The notes beneath the pieces were generated by a model. The model searched no databases. It was not told the DNA's origin and saw nothing but the letters and a program-made list of their open reading frames with translations. This document shows, piece after piece, positions 17,580 to 29,304 of a stretch of 64,000 nucleotides of DNA. How positions within the stretch are numbered: the stretch's first letter is position 1; the number at the start of each line of letters is the position of its first letter. The DNA is from Sediminihaliea albiluteola. GTDB lineage: Bacteria > Pseudomonadota > Gammaproteobacteria > Pseudomonadales > Halieaceae. The DNA is taken from assembly GCF_014077625.1 (NCBI RefSeq), contig NZ_JACFXU010000010.1, positions 1 to 64,000 on the forward strand. Reading direction: 5' to 3'. The translations under genes were made by a program, and so were the position numbers.

Positions 17580-19409
17580 CTAGCTCGGTGGCCGCCCAGA
17601 GCTTTGGCTAGACGCTATCTTTACGGTGTTGCGGCCATCAGCCTTTCCTCGGTAGAGAGCGGCGTCAGCTCGAGCAATGCAGCTGTCCATGCTCTCACCG
17701 GGTAAATAGCCAGCAACGCCGAAGGTCATAGTGATTGACAAGCTTTGCTGCTCGAATTCCAAGGGCAACTCAGCCATGATAGAGCGAAGTTTTTCTGCAA
17801 GAATCGCTGCACCGGCGCTGTCAGTCTCAGGCAACAGCAGAATAAACTCTTCGCCACCCCAACGCGCCACAGAATCAACATCTCGGATTTTCTCACGCAG
17901 CTTGCTTGCCACATGGCTAAGAACATAATCGCCTAGCGCATGGCCAAAACGGTCGTTGACCGATTTAAAGTGGTCCACATCGGCCAGCACAATACTAAAG
18001 GGGCGGCCGCTACGAGACTGTCGCTTAATTTCCGCCTCCACTTGAATAGCAAATCCGCGACGGTTGTATACTTCGGTCAAAGGGTCGAGCAAACTGCTTT
18101 CTAAAAGGCGTTGATTAAGCTCATTCAGCTCTGCGGTCCTCTGCCCCACCTCTTCCTCTAAGCGGTTCAAGGTCGCTGTTAAACGATTACCCAGGGACAC
18201 CGCCATAGACACTAAGACAGCAAGAAAGCCCCAGGGCAATAACTTAACTGAGTGGTAATCAAAGTTATCTACGGCAATATCGTTGAGGCAAGTCGCGATA
18301 AAAATCAACACACTTAAAGCCACAGTGCGCGCCTCTGGATAGCCAAACCACGCTTTACGCAACACCAGGGCACCTGCCAATACCATTGCCGGCACGGTGG
18401 AGAATTGCCACAGGCCCATGGTCAAAAGATGCCACTTGAGCCCTGGTGTCATTAACAGGGCTAGGGCCACAACGACAAAATACAGCTGATAGGCCCGCAA
18501 ACAAGGGCCAATTTTTTGACCTAGCAATGTCCAGAGTAGCTGTATCGACAGAGCAGGAATCATGTAGACTGAGCCGTACTCCAACTTTTGGTACAGTACA
18601 AAGCTCCAACCCAAGTAGTCGCGCCACTGACTTAGCATCAAGCCATATAGACCGATGTCGATAGCAATCAGGCCAAACCAAAAGAAGCTTTTTAACTGAC
18701 GGTTACGAAAGTACAAATACAGGTGATAGAGCCCAAATAGGATATAGAACATACTGCTGTGCAGCCTGGGCATCTCGCTCATAAATGCCGAGATCAACAA
18801 GCGTCCGTAACTACCTAGCTCAAATTGGCCTCGCCAGGGCCCACCACCAGCAAAAGATAAGGCCGCTGTTTCTCCCGCCCAAACACGCAGCGCCAGCACC
18901 AACTCTCCTTCAGCAGAGATCGCTGATAGGGGGATTGCCATCACCGCTTGCCGGTTGAAGTCGATGGCGGTATCAGAATGTGGTGGTAGCTTTCCGACTC
19001 CACCGACAAACTTTCCGCCAGCATAAAGTTCGTAAGCACTGTAAATGCTACCAAGGCGAATACCCAGCGGGACCACTTGCTCCCGCTGAGCAAGCTCTGT
19101 CAGCTCAATTGTCAGACGCTGCCGATACCACCCCACTGCCGTATCTGGGCTCGCAGCCTCATCTCGCCGCCAGCGGTGTGGCAGCGACACAGTCTCCCAA
19201 GTCGAATCATCAAAGTCTGGCGCTGACCATTCTGGCTTGTCGCCTAAGTGAAACTGCCACTGTTCATTCAGCTCAACACCGGATATCAACTGCTCAAGCG
19301 AAACACCGGAATCTCCCCGATGCTGCACAGCAGCAGAAGCACTCGACGTACTGAGCAAGAGCAAAAAAGTCGCGAAGCCAAGCAATAGGCTGCCATAGCA
19401 GAGCGCCAT
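17580..19409 (-). CDS. Membrane diguanylate cyclase with 7TM-DISM-like sensor
   Basis: About 609 residues from ATG 19409; a longer open frame reaches into purA, but only this start gives a signal peptide (LCYGSLLLGFATFLLLLST). A periplasmic jelly-roll-like domain (ELNEQWQFHLGDKPEW … DDSTWETVSLPHRWR) is followed by about seven membrane helices, a short coiled coil (RLEEEVGQRTAELNELNQRLLES) and a GGDEF domain. The active-site motif is GGEEF, and an RxxD inhibitory site (RDVD) lies exactly five residues before it, so the enzyme should be active and product-inhibited. It makes cyclic di-GMP from two GTP. No clear ribosome site. A terminator-like hairpin separates it from purA. Confidence 0.9.
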   Translation of the reverse strand: MALCYGSLLLGFATFLLLLSTSSASAAVQHRGDSGVSLEQLISGVELNEQWQFHLGDKPEWSAPDFDDSTWETVSLPHRWRRDEAASPDTAVGWYRQRLTIELTELAQREQVVPLGIRLGSIYSAYELYAGGKFVGGVGKLPPHSDTAIDFNRQAVMAIPLSAISAEGELVLALRVWAGETAALSFAGGGPWRGQFELGSYGRLLISAFMSEMPRLHSSMFYILFGLYHLYLYFRNRQLKSFFWFGLIAIDIGLYGLMLSQWRDYLGWSFVLYQKLEYGSVYMIPALSIQLLWTLLGQKIGPCLRAYQLYFVVVALALLMTPGLKWHLLTMGLWQFSTVPAMVLAGALVLRKAWFGYPEARTVALSVLIFIATCLNDIAVDNFDYHSVKLLPWGFLAVLVSMAVSLGNRLTATLNRLEEEVGQRTAELNELNQRLLESSLLDPLTEVYNRRGFAIQVEAEIKRQSRSGRPFSIVLADVDHFKSVNDRFGHALGDYVLSHVASKLREKIRDVDSVARWGGEEFILLLPETDSAGAAILAEKLRSIMAELPLEFEQQSLSITMTFGVAGYLPGESMDSCIARADAALYRGKADGRNTVKIASSQSSGRPPS

Positions 19410-19491
19410 ACTGTAGCGCTCTAACAAACTCTGGCGATAAGGCTTAGGCACCAGCGACTTCAATAGATAGCTGATAGGTAGATATAACAAG

Positions 19492-19516
19492 TGCGGGACC
19501 GAGAACCGGCCCCGCA
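19492..19516 (-). terminator. Hairpin downstream of purA
   Basis: TGCGGGACCG (19492-19501) pairs with CGGCCCCGCA (19507-19516) over ten positions with one wobble and a five-base loop, beginning six bases past the purA stop. It is followed on the minus strand by CTTGTTATATC, a weak U-rich tail. Probably an intrinsic terminator ending the hisZ-purA transcript before the diguanylate cyclase gene. Confidence 0.6.
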
Positions 19517-19521
19517 AGTGC

Positions 19522-22015
<2,494 letters not shown>

Positions 22016-22025
22016 TTAAGCCTGC

Positions 22026-22217
22026 CTAATTCACTAAATACAGTAACAACAGCCCCGCCAGCATGCTGCCGAAACCAATTTTGCGAATGACGTGATCTTC
22101 CATCTGCCCGACCATGGCCAGCATCTCACGCCAGCTGCGCGGGCTGAGAAAGGGCAGTACGCCTTCGATTATCAACACCAATGCCAGAGCGGCCGGCAGC
22201 ACTTGCCAGAAATCCAC
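22026..22217 (-). CDS. DUF2065 small membrane protein (YjeT-like)
   Basis: 63 residues with two hydrophobic helices flanking PRSWREMLAMVGQMEDHVIRKIG, the typical DUF2065 pattern. In E. coli the homologue yjeT occupies the same place between hflC and purA. No known function. It is the first gene of the run leading into hisZ and purA, and its promoter must lie in the repeat-bearing region 22218-22521. Confidence 0.9.
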   Translation of the reverse strand: MDFWQVLPAALALVLIIEGVLPFLSPRSWREMLAMVGQMEDHVIRKIGFGSMLAGLLLLYLVN

Positions 22218-22286
22218 GCATTACTCCCGTGATAGTCCCGCTTCTCGCGAAGATAGTGTCATCACCGCTAAGACAGCAGAGTCTAT

Positions 22287-22418
22287 CTCTCGCGATGTAC
22301 CGCACGTCCTGTGCATGCATCGCTACCGACGTCCTGCCTCTCGCGATGTACCGCACGTCCTGTGCATGCATCGCTACCGACGTCCTGCCTCTCGCGATGT
22401 ACCGCACGTCCTGTGCAT
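22287..22418. repeat. 51-bp perfect tandem repeat, 2.6 copies
   Basis: Copies begin at 22287, 22338 and 22389; the first two are identical over 51 bases, and the third keeps the first 30 before an A7 run. Within each unit GCGATG and CATCGC are inverted and enclose a smaller GCAC/GTGC pair, so a unit can fold into a hairpin. The element TACCG(C)ACGTCCTG occurs twice per unit, at roughly 25-bp spacing. It lies between hflC and the DUF2065 gene. The period is a multiple of three, so open frames run through it, but none looks like a real protein. Confidence 0.9.
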
Positions 22419-22443
22419 AAAAAAACCGCGGGTTCGGGGGGTT
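22419..22443 (-). terminator. Possible second terminator of the hfl operon
   Basis: Read on the minus strand: AAACCCCCCG, AACCCG, then CGG and seven T. A short imperfect GC stem (AAACC with GGTTT) ends in an uninterrupted T7 tract at 22425-22419, directly abutting the truncated third repeat copy. Stem strength is modest. Just upstream (22441-22455) is a small dyad GTTTGT-TGT-ACAAAC. Confidence 0.45.
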
Positions 22444-22473
22444 TGTTGTACAAACGCCGAATCACACGGTTGC

Positions 22474-22510
22474 AAAATTCTATCACAGACGCCCCTCAAG
22501 GCATCTGTGA
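22474..22510 (-). terminator. Terminator-like hairpin after hflC
   Basis: On the minus strand TCACAGATGC (22510-22501) pairs with GCGTCTGTGA (22492-22483) across an eight-base loop, with one G:T wobble, starting 11 bases beyond the hflC stop. TAGAATTTTG follows. Good stem, interrupted T-tract; likely ends the long nnr-to-hflC transcript in part or whole. Confidence 0.6.
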
Positions 22511-22521
22511 TTATTTGGGTA

Positions 22522-23397
22522 TTACTTACCGCCCTTGGAGTCTTTCAAGTAACGGAAGAACTCGCTGTCGGGTTGCAACAGCATAATGTCTCCGCTGCCC
22601 TGGAAAGCGTCCTGATAGGCTCGCAAACTACGAGTAAATGAGTAGAACTCGGGATCACTATTGAAAGCTTCAGCGTAAATAGCGGTAGCAATGGCATCAC
22701 CTTCACCGCGAATCAACTCGGCATCGCGGTAGGCATTAGCCGCAATCACCGTCACTTCACGATCTGCCGCGGCTTGAATACCCTCAGCCAACTCTTGACC
22801 TTGAGCGCGGTGCTCACGGGCTTCTTTTTCACGCTCGGCATTCATTCGGCGATAGACCGACTCAGACACATCGGGCGGCAAGTCAATTTGCTTCACTCGC
22901 ACATCGACAACCTCAACACCCAGCTCTTTCAGTGCCACTTTATTCAGGTCAACTGCCAATGACTCCATCAGCATATCGCGCTCACCAGACACCACCTCTT
23001 GAATGGTGCGCACGGCCACTTGGTTACGCAAGCCGTTGTTAATGCGCTGCGACAGCAGCGTCATGGCCCGCATTTCCTCACCGTTGGTAGCGGTATAGTA
23101 TTTAAGGGTATCGGCCACCTTAAACTTAGCGTAGGAATCGACGATCAGGGCTTTCTTTTCCTGAGTGAAGAAACGTTCCGCCTGAGCGTCCACTGTGAGT
23201 ACTCGTCCATCGAACTTGCGGACGTTGTTCACAAAAGGAATTTTCCAGTGCAAGCCAGGCTGGATATCTGGCTTGACCACCTCACCGAACTGCAGCATCA
23301 CTGCACGCTCTGTTTCCTTAACCACAAACACCGAGTTACTAACCACAAATAGCAACAATACCGCGGCGAGAATGACTGTCATATTACGTCCTGACAT
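22522..23397 (-). CDS. hflC: HflC, modulator of FtsH protease
   Basis: 291 residues from ATG 23397, one base after the hflK stop, with GGAGGACG overlapping the hflK end; an earlier in-frame start inside hflK is rejected. One N-terminal membrane anchor (VILAAVLLLFVVSNSVFVV), then the SPFH/prohibitin domain (KETERAVMLQFGEVV, PGLHWKIPFVNNVRKFD, DVRVKQIDLPPDVSESVYRRM). HflKC is a large cage around the membrane protease FtsH. Order and coupling with hflK are canonical. Confidence 0.97.
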   Translation of the reverse strand: MSGRNMTVILAAVLLLFVVSNSVFVVKETERAVMLQFGEVVKPDIQPGLHWKIPFVNNVRKFDGRVLTVDAQAERFFTQEKKALIVDSYAKFKVADTLKYYTATNGEEMRAMTLLSQRINNGLRNQVAVRTIQEVVSGERDMLMESLAVDLNKVALKELGVEVVDVRVKQIDLPPDVSESVYRRMNAEREKEAREHRAQGQELAEGIQAAADREVTVIAANAYRDAELIRGEGDAIATAIYAEAFNSDPEFYSFTRSLRAYQDAFQGSGDIMLLQPDSEFFRYLKDSKGGK

Positions 23398-23398
23398 T

Positions 23399-24559
23399 TT
23401 AACGTCCTCCTCTGCGTGAACTGCTATTACTCTCATCGCGACGCAATTGCTCAACCACCGCGTTGGTCAGCTCACGAATATTGGAGCTATCAACCCGCTG
23501 GCCGCGCGTAGTGCTTTTGGTCGCTGCGTGTTCGGTCATCTTATCCAGTGGTAAATACATCACGTTGTTGCCACCTTCAACATCCACCATGACTTTAGTG
23601 GCGTTAGTAAAGACATTCTGAACGGCATCAAGATACAGACGCTCACGAGTTACCTCAGGCGCCTTTCGATATTCCGTCAGCAATTTAGTGAAACGTTCCG
23701 CCTCACCCTGTGCGTTGGCAATCACCTGCTCTTTATAAGCGTTGGACTCCTCAACTTGACGCTGAGCTCGACCGCGAGCCTCGGGAACAATACCGTTGGC
23801 ATATGCTTGAGCTTCGTTCTTCAGACGCTCTTCGTCCTCTCGCGCCTTGATCACATCGTCAAAGGCAGCCTGCACCTGTGAAGGCGGCTTAGACTCATCG
23901 ACGTTCACTTTCGATACGTGAATACCGGTTTCGTACATATCTAAGTATCGCTGCAAGCGCTGGTGAACCTCGATGCCAATTTGCTCACGCCCTTCCGTCA
24001 GCACCAGATCCATCCGCGTATCACCGACCACATGGCGGATAGCACTCTGAGCCGCATGCTGCAGCGAGTTTTCCGGTGAGCGCACCTTGAGCACGAACTT
24101 GCTCGGATCATCGATGACATACTGCACAGACATGCGCATCTCGACGATATTTTCGTCTTTAGTCAGCATGATTTCTCGGAAACTCACGGCGCGCACCTTG
24201 GTGGTATTGACCTTAATGACTTGGTCAATCAAGGGTGGGTTCCACTGCAAGCCCGGCTGCACGGTGTCGTAGTACTTACCAAAACGCAGCACCACAGCAC
24301 GCTCTTGCTGGTCGATCTGATAAAAACCCAGCAAGCCCCAAACGACCAGTGCCGCAGCAGCAATAACTAACAGCAGGGCACCGGACAAACCGCCGCCACT
24401 ACTGCTATTACCGCCAGAACCGCTCCGACCTCCGAAAAGGCCGCTGAATTTCTGTTGCAGTTTTTTCAGTGCTTCGTCGAGATCGGGTGGTCCCTGATCA
24501 CCGCCGCCCCAAGGGTCCTTGGGCTTGTTGTTGCCGCCGCCCGGTTCATTCCAGGACAT
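23399..24559 (-). CDS. hflK: HflK, modulator of FtsH protease
   Basis: 386 residues: a Gly/Pro/Asp-rich cytoplasmic leader (MSWNEPGGGNNKPKDPWGGG), a Gly/Ser-rich stretch before one membrane helix around 62-80, then the SPFH domain (QQERAVVLRFGKYYDTVQPGLQWNPP), a long helical region with RGRAQRQVEESNAYKEQVIANA, and a basic Ser-rich tail. It partners HflC in the FtsH-associated complex. There is a 111-bp gap to hflX upstream. Confidence 0.97.
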   Translation of the reverse strand: MSWNEPGGGNNKPKDPWGGGDQGPPDLDEALKKLQQKFSGLFGGRSGSGGNSSSGGGLSGALLLVIAAAALVVWGLLGFYQIDQQERAVVLRFGKYYDTVQPGLQWNPPLIDQVIKVNTTKVRAVSFREIMLTKDENIVEMRMSVQYVIDDPSKFVLKVRSPENSLQHAAQSAIRHVVGDTRMDLVLTEGREQIGIEVHQRLQRYLDMYETGIHVSKVNVDESKPPSQVQAAFDDVIKAREDEERLKNEAQAYANGIVPEARGRAQRQVEESNAYKEQVIANAQGEAERFTKLLTEYRKAPEVTRERLYLDAVQNVFTNATKVMVDVEGGNNVMYLPLDKMTEHAATKSTTRGQRVDSSNIRELTNAVVEQLRRDESNSSSRRGGR

Positions 24560-24670
24560 ACCTAACTCCTACTATTAAAGTGCACGCAGTCTAACATTAT
24601 TCTTTGTGCTGGTAAGCATCGCCACTGCAGTACTATGCGATACCGGTGACCACTCGACAACGAGCAGGCT

Positions 24671-25942
24671 TTAGAACAGTGGTTCCGGCCCTTTTTTCAT
24701 CAGTCGATTCCAGTCAGCCCGCGGCAGCCTCACACTGAGATGTGAGTTACCATCGTCGCTGTAATCTTCCGACTGCACCGCTCCCATATTATACAGTGCC
24801 GCCCGCAAGCCGCCCTGATCGGGTCTGAGACTTAGCTCTTCTTGCACCATATCCTGCCCCAGCAATTCAGCCATGGCTTCAAGCAGCAAGTCACAGCCTT
24901 CGCCGCTAACAGCGCTCAACCAAACACGGCTTGGCTTACCCTCAGCATCGCGATCAATACGCGGCGCTCGCTCCAACAGATCGAGCTTATTAAATACCTG
25001 TAACTGGGGTATATCGGCAGCGCCAATCTCTTCTAAGACATCTTCAACCTGAGCGATATTGTCATCGCGCTCAACTGCAGCTGCATCCACTACATGCAAC
25101 AGCAAGTCCGCGCTACGGGTTTCTTCCAGTGTTGCCTTGAATGCCTCCACTAGCCGGTGCGGCAAGTGCGCAATAAAACCCACTGTATCAGCTAACACTA
25201 CTGGGCCGACCTCCTCTAACTCCAGCCGGCGCAGTGTCGGATCCAAAGTAGCAAAGAGCTTGTCTGCTGCGTAGACCCTAGACTCTGTCATACGATTAAA
25301 CAGCGTTGACTTGCCAGCGTTGGTATAACCCACCAGCGACACCGTCGGCACTGCCGCACGCCGCCGAGAGCGACGCCCCTGTTCGCGCTGACGCTGAACC
25401 TTCTCTAAACGAGCGGTAATAGACTTAATCCGCGCCCGCAGTAAACGGCGGTCAGTCTCTAGCTGAGTTTCACCAGGGCCGCGCAGACCGATACCACCTT
25501 TCTGCCGTTCAAGGTGAGTCCAGCCGCGCACTAGGCGGGTACTCACATGCTGTAACTGGGCCAGTTCTACTTGCAGTTTACCCTCGTGGGTGCGCGCTCG
25601 CTGGGCAAAGATGTCCAAAATCAATCCGGTGCGATCGATTACTCGGCACTGCAACTCGCGCTCAAGGTTGCGCTCTTGGCTGGGGCTTAAAGCGTGATTA
25701 AACATCACTATCTCAGCATCATGAGCAGCCACTTCTGCGGCTATCTCCTCGAGTTTTCCCTTGCCCACGAAAGTACCTGGGTGCGGCGCATCGCGCTGCC
25801 CCATAATATAAACCACCGGGTCACCGCCGGCGGACAAAACCAGTTCTTCGAATTCGCGGGGATCTTCCCGCTCTGTTTCGCTTGCCAGGTTAAGATGAAC
25901 GAGCACAGCTCGCTCGCCCGATTCGGGTCGTTCAAAAAACAA
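24671..25942 (-). CDS. hflX: GTPase HflX
   Basis: 423 residues of the ribosome-splitting GTPase. The N-terminal HflX domain (GTFVGKGKLEEI) and helical linker (GGIGLRGPGETQLETDRRLLRARI) precede the G domain: P-loop GYTNAGKSTLFNRM, switch DTVGFI and NKLD. I prefer TTG at 25942, which gives the N-terminus FFERPESGERAVLVHL matching family starts, with GAGG five bases upstream; a GTG at 25948 is also possible. It lies between hfq and hflK as in E. coli. Confidence 0.95.
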   Translation of the reverse strand: MFFERPESGERAVLVHLNLASETEREDPREFEELVLSAGGDPVVYIMGQRDAPHPGTFVGKGKLEEIAAEVAAHDAEIVMFNHALSPSQERNLERELQCRVIDRTGLILDIFAQRARTHEGKLQVELAQLQHVSTRLVRGWTHLERQKGGIGLRGPGETQLETDRRLLRARIKSITARLEKVQRQREQGRRSRRRAAVPTVSLVGYTNAGKSTLFNRMTESRVYAADKLFATLDPTLRRLELEEVGPVVLADTVGFIAHLPHRLVEAFKATLEETRSADLLLHVVDAAAVERDDNIAQVEDVLEEIGAADIPQLQVFNKLDLLERAPRIDRDAEGKPSRVWLSAVSGEGCDLLLEAMAELLGQDMVQEELSLRPDQGGLRAALYNMGAVQSEDYSDDGNSHLSVRLPRADWNRLMKKGPEPLF

Positions 25943-26001
25943 AAGCACCTCGGCAATTTAGACCGCAGCCACCCCAACTTGAGGTGGCACTGCGGTGGAT
26001 A

Positions 26002-26253
26002 TTAGCTGTCGCCACCATCTTCCTCGGGCGGATTCTGCATTGGCAGACGCACCACACGAGACGGGACAACAGTAGAAATGGCGTGCTTGTACACCATCTG
26101 ACTGACAGTGTTCTTCAACAGCACAACAAACTGGTCGAAGGATTCGATTTGGCCCTGCAGCTTGATGCCATTCACCAGGTAAATCGAAACAGGCACTCGT
26201 TCCTTACGCAGAATATTCAGGTAAGGGTCTTGTAGAGTGTGCCCTTTTGACAT
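26002..26253 (-). CDS. hfq: RNA chaperone Hfq
   Basis: 83 residues from ATG 26253, with an AGGAGAGA-like site upstream. Near-canonical Hfq core: [20 protein letters not shown], the Sm1 [25 protein letters not shown] and Sm2 [13 protein letters not shown], followed by a short acidic C-terminal tail (PEEDGGDS), shorter than E. coli's. It forms the hexameric ring that pairs small RNAs with mRNAs. Confidence 0.98.
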   Translation of the reverse strand: MSKGHTLQDPYLNILRKERVPVSIYLVNGIKLQGQIESFDQFVVLLKNTVSQMVYKHAISTVVPSRVVRLPMQNPPEEDGGDS

Positions 26254-26438
26254 AGCTCTCTCCTTGGTCGGCTCAACTCGAGCCAAAAAAATGAATTAAG
26301 TAGCCTCTTCCCAACCCAGCAGCCGTATTAACTATCTCCACTGGAGTGACATCGGGCATGATCACGGCGCAACAACGAGTTGCGAGCTCCTAGCACTGTC
26401 GCAACAGCCCATCGGTAGTATAGTTCACAACCAGCAAC

Positions 26439-27437
26439 CTATATTGGGTTTGCTCCAATATAATTCAAAGCCACCTGCAACGGGTCACTAATACTAGCAC
26501 TCGTCGCATGCTGTGACCCTTGGTTGGGCAAAATGTTCCCTTGCTCGTCAGTATCCATCCAATATAGCTCTGGCCACTTGCGCAACCAAGTCAGCTGACG
26601 CTTAGCTAGTTGGCGCGTCGCCGCTATAGCCCGCTCAACGGCCTCCTCTAAGCTACACTCACCATCTAGATGCTGCCAAAGCTGTCGGTATCCCACTGCA
26701 CGAATCGCAGGCAGGTCAGCGTGCAACTGGGGTTGAGCGTAAAGCTCCTGCACTTCTTGCAAAAACCCCTGGGCCATCATCTGCTGAAAGCGCTGCTCTA
26801 TACGACGGTGTAAAACTTTACGGTCCCGCGGACAAATAACCAGCTGACGCAAATCAAAGCGGGCCGAGGGCAATTCACTGGGCTGCTGTCGCTGCCACTC
26901 ACTAATTGGCACCCCGGTACTGCGATAAACCTCCAGCGCCCGCGACAGCCGCTGAGAATGATTAGGGTGGATACGTGCAGCAGACTCGGGATCCACCTCC
27001 TGCAGTTGCCGGTGCAGAGCAGGCCAGCCGCTCTGCGCTGCCTCGCGCTCGATCGCCTGCCGGACCTCAACATCAGCCGCTGGCATGTCTGCCAAGCCGT
27101 CGAGAAAGGCGCGAAAGTATAACATCGTCCCCCCCACCAGCAGGGGTGTTTTACCGCGGGCAATAATATCCGCAACAACAGCCTGGGCGTCGCTGGCAAA
27201 ATCAGCAGCCGAGTAGGGCTGCTGCGGCTCTCGAATATCAATCAGGTGGTGCGGGTAGTCTGGCTTAGCACTGCCGATATCGAGTCCGCGATATACCAGC
27301 GCCGAATCGACGCTGACCAATTCGCAGTTTAGCTCGCCGGCTAAGGCTATCGCCAGCTCCGTTTTGCCCGAGGCAGTTGGCCCGGTCAGGCAAATCAGGC
27401 GCGGCTTAGCCGAGCTCGAAGCTGCTGACATAATCAC
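26439..27437 (-). CDS. miaA: tRNA dimethylallyltransferase
   Basis: 332 residues. Adds the isopentenyl group to A37 of tRNAs reading UNN codons. P-loop [11 protein letters not shown], then [33 protein letters not shown] and [13 protein letters not shown]; the C-terminal [16 protein letters not shown] is typical. The start is either GTG 27437, directly abutting the mutL stop with AAGGGGG six bases upstream, or ATG two codons on. The 150-bp gap to hfq could carry an hfq promoter. Confidence 0.97.
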   Translation of the reverse strand: MIMSAASSSAKPRLICLTGPTASGKTELAIALAGELNCELVSVDSALVYRGLDIGSAKPDYPHHLIDIREPQQPYSAADFASDAQAVVADIIARGKTPLLVGGTMLYFRAFLDGLADMPAADVEVRQAIEREAAQSGWPALHRQLQEVDPESAARIHPNHSQRLSRALEVYRSTGVPISEWQRQQPSELPSARFDLRQLVICPRDRKVLHRRIEQRFQQMMAQGFLQEVQELYAQPQLHADLPAIRAVGYRQLWQHLDGECSLEEAVERAIAATRQLAKRQLTWLRKWPELYWMDTDEQGNILPNQGSQHATSASISDPLQVALNYIGANPI

Positions 27438-29294
27438 TCAGCGCCCCCTTAAAAAGAGCTTGTCGAGCTCAGCGAGCCCCATCTGAGTCCAAGTTGGTCG
27501 CCCGTGGTTACACTGACCGGCGCGCTCAGTGGCCTCCATATCACGCAGCAGAGCATTCATTTCTGGGATAGTCAGCCGCCGGTTGGCACGCACAGAGCCA
27601 TGGCAGGCCATGGTTGAGAGAATTTCATCCTGATGGGCTTCAATACGATCCGAACTGCCATATTCAATAAGGTCCGACAGCACATCTCGCAGCAACTGCT
27701 CAACATTAGAATCGCGCAGCGCCACTGGAATTTGTCGGATTAGCAAGCTTTCAGCACCAGCCACATCAACAGCCATGCCTAGACGCTCGAAGAGCTCACT
27801 ATGCTCTAGGGCTAAATCCACCTCACGCTGGCTAACTGCCACCGCTTGCGGCACCAACAGCGGCTGACTGCGAATGCCCTCAGTGCTACGAGCTTGCTTA
27901 AGCCGCTCGTAGGTAATCCGCTCATGGGCAGCGTGCATATCTACCAGCACCAGACCATGAGCATTTTCCGCTAGGATATAAATGCCTTTGAGTTGAGCTA
28001 GCGCATAGCCCAAGGGCGGCACTTCTTCATCGGCGTTTTGTGCCAGCTCCTGTGACTGGCCGTGCAGAGCTGCATAAGCACGCACTTGCTCCATGCTGTT
28101 GCCGGCAGTTGAAGGCGCTGCACTGTAATAGGGAGCAGCGCCAGAGGCTGTTCCAGCCGGGGGCAGCAAATCCTGAGCAGCGCCCCAAGCCAAACCTCCT
28201 TGGCTGCGAATTTCTCCGGTTAAGGTATCGACAGTCTCGCCCTCTGCGGTGACTGCTGTAGAGCCACCCGCTAGGCTATCTTGACCGGGCCGCACATCGG
28301 CCAAGGCTCGGTGCAAGCTACTAAAGATAAAGTTGTGCACACTGCGTCCATCGCGAAAACGCACCTCGTGCTTGGTGGGGTGGACGTTAACGTCCACCTG
28401 CGCTGGGTCGAGCTCTAAATAGAGGACAAAAGCAGGGTGCCTTCCGTGATACAAGACGTCGCGATAAGCTTGCTTTACTGCATGGGCGACCAACTTGTCG
28501 CGAATCACTCGCCCATTGACGAAAAAGTACTGTAGGTCAGCCTGACTCCGTGAAAAGGTCGGTAAACCCACCCAGCCCCACAGGCGCAGGGGCGGGCGAT
28601 CGTGATCGATATGAATGGCCTGCTCCATAAATGCCGGACCGCAAACACTTGCCACTCGATGCTGACACTCGGCCTGCGTTAAGGCTGGCTTGAGATTATG
28701 AATGCTGCGGCCATTGTGACGCAGGCTGAACCCGACATCGAAGCGCGATAAAGCAAGGCGCTTAACCACCTCTTCCAAATGATTGAATTCAGTTTTTTCA
28801 GTGCGTAAAAACTTGCGCCGGGCCGGCGTATTAAAAAACAGATCGCGAACTTCTACTGTGGTGCCCCTAGGATGGGGTGCCGGCTTTACCTGCACCTCCA
28901 TATCGCGGCCCTCACATAGAGCACTGTTGCCCTCGCTGCTTTGGCTCTGATCATTCGAGGTCAATGTCAATCGCGACACCGAGCCAATACTAGCCAGCGC
29001 CTCGCCTCTAAAGCCCAAACTGCCAACGCTCTCGAGATCTTCCAGCGAAGTAATTTTACTCGTGGCATGGCGGGCCAATGCCAAGGGCAGGTCGTCCGCA
29101 GCAATGCCCATTCCGTCATCGCGCACGCGAATCAATTTGGTGCCACCGGCTTCAACATCTACTTCTATTCGAGTAGCGCCGGCATCAACGCTGTTTTCCA
29201 ACACTTCTTTTACTACCGACGCGGGGCGTTCTACCACCTCTCCGGCAGCAATCTGGTTGGCCAACCTGGTACTCAGGCGGTGTATTTTAGACAT
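27438..29294 (-). CDS. mutL: DNA mismatch repair protein MutL
   Basis: 618 residues from ATG 29294, ten bases after the amiB stop; an earlier frame extension runs into amiB. GHKL ATPase motifs are all visible: [28 protein letters not shown], followed by the transducer domain ([11 protein letters not shown]) and a Ser/Ala-rich linker. The C-terminal dimerisation domain includes [12 protein letters not shown] and CNHGRPTW. Links MutS mismatch recognition to strand incision. Confidence 0.97.
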   Translation of the reverse strand: MSKIHRLSTRLANQIAAGEVVERPASVVKEVLENSVDAGATRIEVDVEAGGTKLIRVRDDGMGIAADDLPLALARHATSKITSLEDLESVGSLGFRGEALASIGSVSRLTLTSNDQSQSSEGNSALCEGRDMEVQVKPAPHPRGTTVEVRDLFFNTPARRKFLRTEKTEFNHLEEVVKRLALSRFDVGFSLRHNGRSIHNLKPALTQAECQHRVASVCGPAFMEQAIHIDHDRPPLRLWGWVGLPTFSRSQADLQYFFVNGRVIRDKLVAHAVKQAYRDVLYHGRHPAFVLYLELDPAQVDVNVHPTKHEVRFRDGRSVHNFIFSSLHRALADVRPGQDSLAGGSTAVTAEGETVDTLTGEIRSQGGLAWGAAQDLLPPAGTASGAAPYYSAAPSTAGNSMEQVRAYAALHGQSQELAQNADEEVPPLGYALAQLKGIYILAENAHGLVLVDMHAAHERITYERLKQARSTEGIRSQPLLVPQAVAVSQREVDLALEHSELFERLGMAVDVAGAESLLIRQIPVALRDSNVEQLLRDVLSDLIEYGSSDRIEAHQDEILSTMACHGSVRANRRLTIPEMNALLRDMEATERAGQCNHGRPTWTQMGLAELDKLFLRGR

Positions 29295-29304
29295 AAGACG
29301 CTTG

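Noticed and set aside
22287-22418. Possible CRISPR array
   Set aside because: Units are contiguous and the intervening 21 bp are identical between copies, so there are no distinct spacers.
22114-22641. Open frames on both strands that run through the 51-bp repeat, with 17-residue repeats
   Set aside because: They exist only because the period is a multiple of three; they overlap real genes (DUF2065, hflC), lack ribosome sites and have no protein-like composition outside the repeat.
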